Part shown: piece after piece, positions 21,960-29,483 of the stretch | Layout of the letters: every line of letters starts with the position of its first letter | Numbering within the stretch: position 1 is the stretch's first letter | Assembly (NCBI GenBank): GCA_900660155.1 | Contig: CABFPE010000156.1 | Coordinates: 865,921-895,403, forward strand | Length of the DNA: 29,483 nucleotides | Direction: 5' to 3' | Source of the DNA: Hofstenia miamia | Taxonomy: Eukaryota; Xenacoelomorpha; Acoela; Hofsteniidae | The notes under the pieces: generated by a model | The model's database searches: none | What the model was told of the DNA's origin: nothing | Seen by the model: only the letters and a program-made list of their open reading frames with translations | Position numbers and translations under genes: made by a program

Positions 21960-22720
21960 TCATTTAGCTACGAGTATAATGGGCTTAAGATACGGGCATC
22001 GACGTACAAAAATTAGTCAGATTTTCAATATCTTTCGCTAAATACCTGGGTGCTTCATACCGGTTTTTTGCGTATGCAATTATCATCCTCATTTTGATAA
22101 ATTGTTCAGTTATCGATATATCATTAAAACATAATGCAAATTAAGCGTGTCCAAATACTGTACTTTGCGGTACACTTAGATTAGAAATAATATAATCGGA
22201 ATAAGTGTTATTGATTTTTACCCACTGTCTTCACATTTATGAAATGCGTAAAGAAATTTGTAACGTTTCTACTAAGACCTTGATTTTCTAATTTTGTAAA
22301 AATTTATTGAACTAAGTGCTTTACTGATATCCAATAAGGCAATAAATGCGGAAAAAAGTTTTCTTTACATTTGATTAAATTTTTCAAGTAAATGTATCTG
22401 TTGTATTATACTTATACCTAAATCCTATTGTCTTTGAGAAAACTGTTAATTTGTTGAGCTAGAAGCTTCTCAAAGATATCAGCAAAGGGTGTGTAATACT
22501 GATAAGTCAGTAATTATTATGGGTATGGAACGCTCTCCATCTTTGTAAAAGGGGGAAGTATCGAAATTTTTTGAAATAGCAGCAAATTTATTCTCGATAA
22601 TACATTGATTAAAAGCTAAAAGAAAATAATTTTTAATTTCGTAATATAGCAAATGGCTAGTTACGCAAGATTTATTAATAATTACTTTCATGATACTTTA
22701 CTGCTTGTCTCAAATCCTAG
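21960..22720 (-). pseudogene. LINE reverse transcriptase remnant A (CR1/L2/Jockey-like)
   Basis: On the minus strand, across several frames, the motifs occur in canonical order. SPFYKDGERS (about 22559-22530) is the P.yK.Gd.s..nnYRPIS entry block. It is followed by a LSVLHTLC-like stretch and a degraded FEKLL region (about 22475). LDISKAL (22334-22314) is the DfsKAFD block, here with Asp lost. SVPQSTVFGH (22176-22147) corresponds to GVPQGSiLGP. AYAKNR (about 22077-22060) stands where YADD should be, and KDIENLT follows. Stops are frequent. Both the first catalytic Asp context and the YADD aspartates are changed, so it is dead. It begins about 350 bp after the Ig/FN3 gene, on the opposite strand. 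Confidence 0.8.
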
Positions 22721-22739
22721 AATAATAATAGGCTCAAAT

Positions 22740-23100
22740 TAAACTCGGGAGTTACCTTTTCCACGAATTTGTGTTCTTTGCTAGTAGCATGCAACTTGTA
22801 TCAAATTCGCCAAATAATCTTCGACTTTTCTGACGCCACCTTGCGACGCCAAGTGTTGAACAAATCGTGTCTACGCGGGCCCCACATTTGTGTCACTTCA
22901 ATATATTATTTACTTGAGCACTAAACCTGCAAGTTATGGGATATTCGGGGTTCCTTTCTCCTCAAGAATATTCTTCAGCGAGCTCCAGCGTTGAACCCTC
23001 TTATTGAGAGGTCGTTTTCCAAGCTCCGTAAGTTTTGAGAGCTGACCGACCATTTGCAGATGGTAACGTTTAAAATTGCGTGCTGGCATACATCAATTTA
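22740..23100 (+). pseudogene. Probable hAT transposase C-terminal remnant
   Basis: A locally GC-richer island between the two LINE remnants encodes, on the plus strand, ILQRAPALNPLIERSFSKLRK (about 22970-23035, quoted in part: PLIERSFSKLRK). After a frameshift comes ADRPFADGNV (about 23042-23071), then ACWHTSI (about 23079-23099). This resembles the hAT dimerisation region, in which a sequence like ERsFS.l.kl is followed by .DR......NV. No inverted repeats or target duplication were found, so the element borders are unknown. An alternative is a different decayed gene with a chance resemblance. Confidence 0.45.
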
Positions 23101-23367
23101 AAGAATGGAATTAATTCAATGATTATTGAACCTTTTTTGCATGAAAATCAGGCATTATAAGCCAAATTCTGAGTTTTGTAATGTCAATTATAAGGTATAT
23201 TTTTGGAAACGTTAGGCTAATTTCTGTGTTTTTAAGGTCAATTCGATTGAGCAATAAAAAAAGCTAAAGATCAACTTTTGGTTAACCTTACTAATAAGAT
23301 TCAAGGCAATATTTTTGCTAAAAAGTTACAATTTTAGAACTATAAACTAAATATACATGCATATTAT

Positions 23368-23392
23368 ATAATAATAATAATAATAATAATAA
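23368..23392 (-). repeat. (TTA)n tail of LINE remnant B
   Basis: About eight ATA units on the plus strand, TTA-type units on the minus strand. They lie 60-70 bp after the end of the recognisable C-terminal RT sequence and at its 3' side. Short microsatellite tails are typical of CR1/L2-type LINEs, which end in simple repeats rather than poly(A), so this is probably the element's 3' end. Confidence 0.7.
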
Positions 23393-24365
23393 ATGTGTGT
23401 TAGTGTCTATGTATGTGATGTGGTGAGCTCAGTGTAAGAAATCAGCAAATGTGTTTAGCATGCTTGAGTCCACGATTGTGCTTCTTAATTTTTCAAATTT
23501 TTTGAAAAAGTGTTCTTCTCTAATTTTGTTCACTAATTCATTCCAAATATTAGACGCTGCTATTAAAAACAACGGATAGAAACTATTGCTGCGAATAAAT
23601 TTTTCTGATTGTGGATTTACTTTTAAGAAATTAGCAAGAAAAGACAGTGATTTTCTGCCATATTTGACAAAAATTATTTGTGCTTAGATAAAATTGCCGC
23701 TGCATGGAATTGTATTTGATATAGCGAGGACAATATATTATACTTTCTTCTGTATTCAATGACATGATCATGCTTACGTGCAAAATTTTAATGACCAATT
23801 AAGAGTTTTTGATAATAAATACCGGCTTTTTGTATTAAAATTAAGAAATAAATTGAACAATAATGTAATTTCGGTAAAGAAAATGCATGCAATAGTTGAA
23901 CGTAATAATCTTGTCCGAAGTTTCTGAGATGGCATAAGTATCTAACACCAGATAAACCATTTCTTGTATTTTTTACGACTATCAAATTATCAAAATTATG
24001 AAATTTTAAATCTTTTTCAATATCAACACCTAAATAATTAACATGATAACATGTTATATTAGAACACTGTTAACAATTTATTCCCTCTTATTTGTTATTT
24101 CTTTAAATGTTTTACTATATCATTTCCATAAATTACAAATAAAATAGGGTCATGTATAGTACCTTGAGGTACCCCACGGTCAGTCTTAATAAAGCTTTAT
24201 TTTCTACTGTTTAGCATTACACTCCTTTGTCTGCTTTCTAAGAAGTTTATTATTAAATTAATTGAGTTATCATCAAAATTAAATTTATTAGTTTAACTTG
24301 CAAAATTTCAAAATTCATGTAATTGAAATGCCTTACTTAAATTTAATAATGCAACACAACTGCAG

Positions 24366-24383
24366 CTATTATTATTATTATTA
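24366..24383. repeat. (ATT)n expansion inside LINE remnant B
   Basis: About six ATT units interrupt the RT reading frame between the FGLR...ST and LSKAF blocks, adding an Asn run on the minus strand. It arose after or during decay of the element. Confidence 0.85.
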
Positions 24384-24552
24384 GCATTTATTTGTTTAGT
24401 AATAGTTAGAATTGCGTCTTGGGTACTATGGCCACAGCGAAGTCCAAATTACTTATGCGATAGGATGTTTTCAGAATTTAGGAGTGTGCTTATTTGAATA
24501 TGCAACAGTTTTTCAAAGAGATTCGTGAAAAGATGTGTAATACAAATTAATC

Positions 24553-24553
24553 N
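24553..24553. other. Ambiguous base (N)
   Basis: Single unresolved base in LINE remnant B's upstream part. A second N is at 24892, directly before a short TA run. Confidence 0.99.
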
Positions 24554-24560
24554 TTTTTAT

Positions 24561-25798
24561 TTAAGAATTTTTACAAAGAATCCGTGGGAGAATTTCCAAA
24601 AAAAATCATTTTCCCAAATATATTCTGTTTCTGACACTGCTTGTATAGAGAAATGTTTCTGGTTGACATTTAAATAATAAATATGTTTACTTTTGGGTTA
24701 TTGTATTGAATGAAAATATTTCGCGTGGTTCTTTTGCAACAAGAGTTTTACAATGCTAATCAATGAACGGACTGCTTGCTTTGCTAACTAAATCCTCCTG
24801 CGATGAGTTGAGGAAAACGGATAAAATTATATCGTTTGAACGAGAGTGGGTACAGCATTTAGGCATCTGCTTGCCGTGGCGCAGTCATTCANTATATATA
24901 TATATAAAGGTATTAAATTGTTTTTAAATTTGGATTCAATTTCTGATTCATTTAGGATAGGATCTGGATTTGTTTCTATGTCACCGGAAATAAGTAAATA
25001 CTGAGTTTTTTATAAATCAAATTACTAAATTTGGTAGTACACATGTAGTAATTGAAATGTAGTAATAGTAATAATAATGATAATATTCAAAATTTTTGAA
25101 GTCCTCTGTACATTAAATAAATATAAAAATAATTCTTTAAGCACTTATTTAGATTTTAAAATAGTATTTTGTGCTTCAATGATTTTAGTAATAACGCAAT
25201 ACATAGAATGGCGATTTAGCAGAGAAGACATGATAGAAAATGTCAGTAACAAGGTCACTAGAAGATCAATACTATCCCTAATTAGAAGAGATGACATAGC
25301 ATTTTGGCGAGAGAATAATTTCATATTGACCGAATCCTTATAATAGTTGCTAAATTGTGAACTATATTTAGAAGCAACTCAATATCAACACAACCTTTTA
25401 ATGGAAAAAGTAAATTATGATTTTTTATTTTTAAGGAATTTTAATAATTTGAATGAAATATGATCACCAATACATTTTGCTCATAAACTAGAATTGTCAT
25501 GAAATTTTTCACATTCAATTTTTAGAAAATTTGATGAGTGTATTTCATAAAGTTAATGAAAATAATGATTTAATCCTTTAAGGCCCACAAGGAAACTGAG
25601 CCTGCTTTAGTAGTAAAAAACGTATGATTTTCATTAAGCAGGTGGTAAGAATCACTCTATCGCCAAAATTAATTTTTGAAATGCCACACTAAGGTTGTAC
25701 ATGTACAGTGGCGAAGCCAGCCAAATGTTTAAGGGTGGGCATTACACATTCTCAATTTAGTCAAATATACTAGTTAAACATTTTAACCTATTTTCCTT
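24561..25798. other. AT-rich stretch, possible upstream part of LINE B, no supported gene
   Basis: Up to about 24745 the minus strand has weak LINE-linker-like pieces (NISLYKQCQKQ, FGKMIFFGN), so LINE B may extend that far. An 88-codon plus-strand open frame at 25077-25343 has no recognisable domain. At 25706-25721 CAGTGGCGAAGCCAGC followed by a G-rich segment resembles a hAT end, but I found no partner end. Confidence 0.45.
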
Positions 25799-25905
25799 TA
25801 AACTTAATAAGAACATGCAGATATACTTCGACTAACAAAGTCATCGTCAGTCTTACAAATTATTCCCTCTAAATTTACTAGACTTTACAATAATAATTAT
25901 ATTTT
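25799..25905 (+). repeat. Inverted partner of the second Penelope-like fragment
   Basis: TTAATAAGAACATGCAGATATA and ACAAATTATTCCCTCTAAAT (within 25805-25875) recur on the minus strand at about 26337-26225 in the same order. About 105 bp are shared, with a roughly 20-bp extra block here (25831-25850). The arms enclose about 320 bp. Penelope-like insertions are often accompanied by partial or inverted extra copies, and that is the likely origin. Confidence 0.8.
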
Positions 25906-26056
25906 TTTAAATTTTAAAAAGTGGCAAATTTAATTTATAAATATAGTCATTTTTTGTGTTCAAACTTGGTTGCAAGGATTTTATAAAATACTCTCAATAA
26001 TTTTTTAAATTACTTGATCTTGACGTCTGATGTAATATTTTTGTTTAAAAATTTAT

Positions 26057-26326
26057 TCAGCATTTAATTAGATGATTAGATATATTAGAACTGGTCTCAT
26101 GTTCTTTAATTCTTCTTGATAGTTTTCTACTAGAAAAACCAATATGATCTTCACCACCGGTGCATTTTATTTGATAAATTATATTTGACATATTGGTTTC
26201 TTCAGTTGTAGATTTGAATTGCAATTTCATTCTTAGTTTATGATTTAAAAAATTATAAATATTATTGAAAAATCTAGTAAATTTAGAGGGAATAATTTGT
26301 AAAAATCGAAATATATCTGCATGTTC
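26057..26326 (-). pseudogene. Penelope-like GIY-YIG endonuclease fragment (second element)
   Basis: An 89-codon minus-strand open segment contains HADIFRFLQIIPSKFTRFF, then NIIYQIKCTGGEDHIGFSSR, then KLSRRIKEHETSSNISNHL, and ends at a TGA. The spacing fits the Penelope GIY-YIG core (NviY.i.C.....YIGet.R.L..Ri.EH......s...H). The Tyr of the second GIY-YIG half is replaced by His (DHIGF) and the ET pair is lost, so nuclease function is doubtful. It differs clearly from the 17.5-kb copy and belongs to another lineage or is much older. Decayed continuation may run upstream to about 26420. Confidence 0.75.
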
Positions 26327-26420
26327 TTATTAGGTTTAATTAAGTTCATAAAAAACGACACATTATTTTCCTTTAATAAAGTATTTCATATTTCTAATGC
26401 ACTCAAGTAAATTTATTCCT

Positions 26421-27767
26421 AAAAGCAACCTTGAACTATTTTTAAATAGTATGCTTTTATATGTATAAGTGAAAAAAAGAAATTTATAGATTACCCAGAA
26501 AATTCTAAATCAATAGCTTCAGATTTATTTTAATGTCATTTTGAAGATAAAACAATGACAATCCATTTAGGCTTTCTTTCATCATTGTTATCCAATTTGA
26601 TAAGCTTTACTGCAAAAAGGCAGTTGCAGACATTACTGTCAGAGTTCCACGTATACTTAATAGAAGTGAAAATAACATCCTCACTGGCCCATCACAATGT
26701 GTATGGGCTTTTTACAAGTTTACAGGTTTAATATCTTTAAAAAAAATTTTGTGAATATTTAAATAAATAAATAGAGCTGAACAATAGCTCAAAAGTTTCC
26801 GGAGTTAATATCTATGTCATCAATTTTATTGACAGATTTTGTTGTATTTTTTTGACATTAACATAGAAGCCGGCCAAGTAAAAAATGTGAGTTAGTAAGA
26901 TATTCAACAAAGATTACTGGTGATGTAAAACTCGATCTTGTTTATCTAAAATAAAGATTGTAAAAACATATGTAGGTGTTTAGCTACAAGTTTCTTTGAT
27001 TTCTGAAAATCCTTCTATTGGAAATTGGCTTAAAAAGCATACAGTACTTACAAAAATTCATTTAAAACTAGTTGACTGAGCGCGACAGGTATAGATTTTA
27101 AAATTATTTTCATTGAAATATGTGAGACTTAAGTCTCATAAAATAGCCAAAAATTGATAATTTTGTGAACGTTCATTTAATTAAAAAAATATTTATTTCT
27201 TCAATCTTACAATAATCCTAAACTATACATATATTATTAAGGCTGGCTGGAATACTTAGGCTTTCCAGCTATGGCAGCAGCTAATTAACAATATTAGTAT
27301 TAGAGGGGGTGGACGGATGTCTTTCATATACAAAACTTAAATTTCTTAAATTTGAAATGATTTGATGCGAAAATAAGTGCCACCTAGGACAAATATAGTT
27401 GACATAATTCCAAATATTTTTTTCCTTCAAATCCCTCAGTAATTATAATTTCCCCTTACCACCAATAGGAAAAGCCATGACTTAAGACATTAAGACATTA
27501 AGGCATTACTGGCACAAAGTGCCCTTGATTACTATTTTAGCAACTTGCTCTTCCAAACTTTTGTCAGAACTTTATGTTCTACGCAATTAATTTTTTCCAA
27601 AACTTGTATTTGTATGCCATTCTATGGATAAAAATTGCCAGCATAGCAACCTTTCTATAAAATCAAATTGAACAGTTACTAGCACATATTGAATTTTGCT
27701 GTTCAATTCCATTAACAAAGCAGAGATAATAATATTTAGAATTCTATAAATATAAAAATTGTTTATT
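26421..27767. other. AT-rich stretch, no supported gene
   Basis: I see no domain, transposon end or strong repeat. GC-richer patches at 26630-26710 and 27240-27320 contain no open frame of note. Confidence 0.5.
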
Positions 27768-27980
27768 ACCTCCTCTAAGGAGGTTATGTTTTTGGTAGCG
27801 TTGCTTTGTTTGTCTGTTTGTCTGTTAGCAACTTTACGGAAAAAGTAATAAATGGATTGACCTCAATTTTTTTACCAGAGATGCGTCTCTGCCCAAAAAA
27901 GAAGCCATTAAATTTTGGTGCTGATCCGGGGACACAAACTGCGTGGCGGAGGTCTGCGCTCTCCGAGTGCTTTTCTAGTA
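27768..27980 (+). repeat. Interspersed repeat with 5' hairpin
   Basis: Begins with a perfect small hairpin, ACCTCCT-CTA-AGGAGGT (27768-27784), then GGTAGCG, a TTTGTCTG repeat, GTTAGCAACTTTACG, a GGTGCTGATCCGG block, and ends TGGCGGAGGTCTGCGCTCTC plus CGAGTGCTTTTCTAG. I recall this combination (AGGAGGTTATGTTTT at one end, GCGGAGGTCTGCGCTCTCCGAGTGC at the other) as a repeat seen in many fish and marine invertebrate genomes, but I cannot name its family with certainty. Open frames on both strands over it are not genes. Confidence 0.65.
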
Positions 27981-28386
27981 TTTCTATTGCATTCATTTTC
28001 AAGATCGCATGAATCGAACATTAGTCGTAAAATTTTATACAATTGCAAATAGATTTAAGTGAAAATTTATGAAAATTATACTTTAGGAGAGGTGCAGTGC
28101 CTCGTTGCCCCACTTGGGTACACCTTGCATATATATGTACCTAGAGTCCTTAAGGGAGTCCATTAGTGATTGCTAAAAAAATACAAATAAACCGTGAATT
28201 AATGCAGTCTAGAAAAATGGATTTGTTTAGATGGAACATTGATATACCACCAAGCCTCAAAGAGTTAAAAATATATTTGTGTCGATGCTTGATGTTCTTG
28301 AATTCTTCTACATAGTGTCTTGAAGTCACAAAAAGAATTACATTTTAATACAACATTCTCATTAACTATATAAAACACATTACAGC

Positions 28387-28695
28387 AAATTTTGTAAAAA
28401 TTTAATACTGGAAATTTCCTCAGAATACTAACTATTAGTGAAATATATTGGTGATTATGTTTGTATTCTCACTATGATTCACAAATAGGAGAGCTCAAGT
28501 CATACTACAAAAGCAATAGCTTCAAGTATCACTACAAAATTTTGTAAAAATTTAATACTGGAAATTTCCTCAGAATACTAACTATTAGTGAAATATATTG
28601 GTGATTATGTTTGTATTCTCACTATGATTCACAAATAGGAGAGCTCAAGTCATACTACAAAAGCAATAGCTTCAAGTATCACTACAAAATTTTGT
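28387..28695 (+). repeat. Exact 150-bp tandem duplication plus partial third unit
   Basis: 28387-28536 and 28537-28686 are identical over 150 bp, and 28687-28695 starts a third unit (AAATTTTGT). The repeat junction sequence is AGTATCACTACAAAATTTTG. Complete identity in a region where other repeats are strongly decayed implies a recent duplication, or an assembly artefact. Confidence 0.97.
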
Positions 28696-29335
28696 TAAAT
28701 AATAAAGATAAACAAAATGGGCTCAGCCGAATAGAAAATCCATACAATCAGTATGATTTCTTCTCCCACATGCAAGAGAATGCCATTTGATATTAGAAAA
28801 CTAAAGAGTAATCTTAATTCATTTGGAAAATTTAGAAATAAAACACACCCAATTAGCTTGAAACTTGAGAACAATATTGATATCAGGAAGAAGTTAACAT
28901 TCAGTACTGAAGAACTAACACTGATTTTAGAAGTAATAACTATTAAAAATTTTTAAAGGAAATGTGGCAATTGGTTCAGCAAAGAATAACATTGAAACAT
29001 ATTGGAGATTCAATAAAAAGATATATTAAGTAAAATTTTAATTATTAGAAATAATATTAGCATAATCTAAAAGTACATGTGCATCTATTTAAAGTGCTAC
29101 AAAAATATTTTAAGAAATTAAAAAGTAATGTAATAAAATGCACGTAAAGCTTCCATTTTTTAAAATATCACTACAATTAAGAAAATCCTGTCAACACTCC
29201 TGTCTGCTCAATTTTCCTTTACTAAATGTCTGGGACTCGCCAATATTATCTTAGAATCATGAAAAAACGCCGGCGTCGAATTTCCCCAGTGATTCACATA
29301 AACACAATAAAAAATCGTTTAACAAAAAATATTTC

Positions 29336-29339
<4 letters not shown>
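28696..29339. other. AT-rich stretch, no supported gene
   Basis: A 67-codon plus-strand open frame (28753-28956), rich in Lys, Asn and Leu, begins 67 bp after the duplication. No domain or splice context identifies it. Confidence 0.5.

Positions 29340-29369
<30 letters not shown>
29340..29369. repeat. (TA)n microsatellite
   Basis: About fifteen AT units, followed by GCATCTGAAATATATGCC. Confidence 0.95.
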
Positions 29370-29372
<3 letters not shown>

Positions 29373-29461
29373 TCTGAAATATATGCCAGGTTTAACAGAT
29401 TTACAAAGAAAAACTTTCCGGAACTTGTTAAAATTACTTGCGAAATTTTCATGAATTTCAA

Positions 29462-29483
29462 ATATATATATATATATATATAT
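29462..29483. repeat. (TA)n microsatellite at the right edge
   Basis: At least eleven AT units run to the last base of the window, mirroring the left edge. Confidence 0.95.

Larger units (their letters stand above)
23393..24560 (-). pseudogene. LINE reverse transcriptase remnant B with 3' end (CR1/L2/Jockey-like)
   Basis: Minus-strand motifs in order: FGLRCGHSTQDAIL (about 24455-24410, the FGFR.g.ST..al block), LSKAF (about 24335), NFLESRQRSVMLN (about 24250-24210), GVPQGT (24176-24159) with FVIYGNDI (24140-24117), YLGVDIEKDLKF (about 24040-24005), then RYLCHLRNF, SLPKLHYCS (about 23870) and IAASNIWNELVNKIREE (about 23565-23515), the conserved LINE C terminus (.iWN.Lp..ir....F...l). Between GNDI and YLGVDIE there are only about 75 bp, where roughly 300 including YADD are normal, so the catalytic box has been deleted. 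It overlaps remnant A in content, so the two are separate insertions. Confidence 0.85.

Noticed and set aside
24873..24892. tRNA A-box-like GCCGTGGCGCAGT, possibly a SINE head
   Set aside because: No B box, acceptor stem or tail follows; an N and a TA run interrupt at once. Too little to call a tRNA or SINE.
25077..25343. 88-codon plus-strand open frame
   Set aside because: No signal, domain or splice evidence; open frames of this size occur by chance in a 29-kb window.
27784..28012. Open frames on both strands near 27.9 kb
   Set aside because: Both lie mostly within the hairpin-headed interspersed repeat.

Overview
The window looks like nuclear DNA from an AT-rich metazoan. The one long open reading frame encodes a secreted immunoglobulin/fibronectin-III protein, an animal architecture. 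The remaining recognisable sequence is broken eukaryotic transposons: hAT, Penelope-like with GIY-YIG domains, and LINEs of CR1/L2/Jockey style. I see no operons, Shine-Dalgarno sites, phage or plasmid features. An aquatic invertebrate, for example a cnidarian of Hydra-like composition, would fit, but the sequence alone does not settle the species. Both ends are (TA)n runs and there are two isolated N calls (24553, 24892), so this may be a whole contig that stopped at microsatellites.

Layout. 1-2459: AT-rich, gene-poor, with one copy of an 86-bp dispersed repeat and a decayed minus-strand coding-like segment. 2468-4342: a hAT-type DNA transposon with matching ends and an exact 8-bp target duplication, carrying a ruined minus-strand transposase. 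4351-9360: no gene seen; TA microsatellites and the second 86-bp repeat copy. 9366-10595: a cluster of minus-strand coding-like pieces of unknown identity, one of which is paralogous to the piece near 1.8 kb. 12.0-16.25 kb: three copies of one dispersed repeat family (A and B on +, C on -), a six-fold 30-bp minisatellite inside B, a candidate 162-bp exon, and a cluster of CATATGATG palindromes. 17.4-18.55 kb: a Penelope-like element on -, with reverse transcriptase, thumb and GIY-YIG parts, broken by a one-base insertion at the YVDD box. 19845-21614: the intact 589-codon Ig/FN3 gene. 21.96-24.56 kb: two decayed LINE reverse transcriptases on - with a hAT remnant on + between them. 25.8-26.34 kb: a second, different Penelope-like fragment, arranged as an inverted repeat. 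27768-27980: a repeat that starts with a hairpin. 28387-28695: an exact 150-bp tandem duplication.

How the genes work together: there is no evidence of a pathway. The Ig/FN3 gene is the only convincing intact gene and probably encodes an extracellular recognition or adhesion protein. Everything else I could identify is transposon debris or non-coding repeat. I did not find a convincing new multi-gene system; the best leads are the single-exon Ig/FN3 gene, the unidentified minus-strand coding cluster, the candidate exon, and the minisatellite that grew inside a dispersed repeat.
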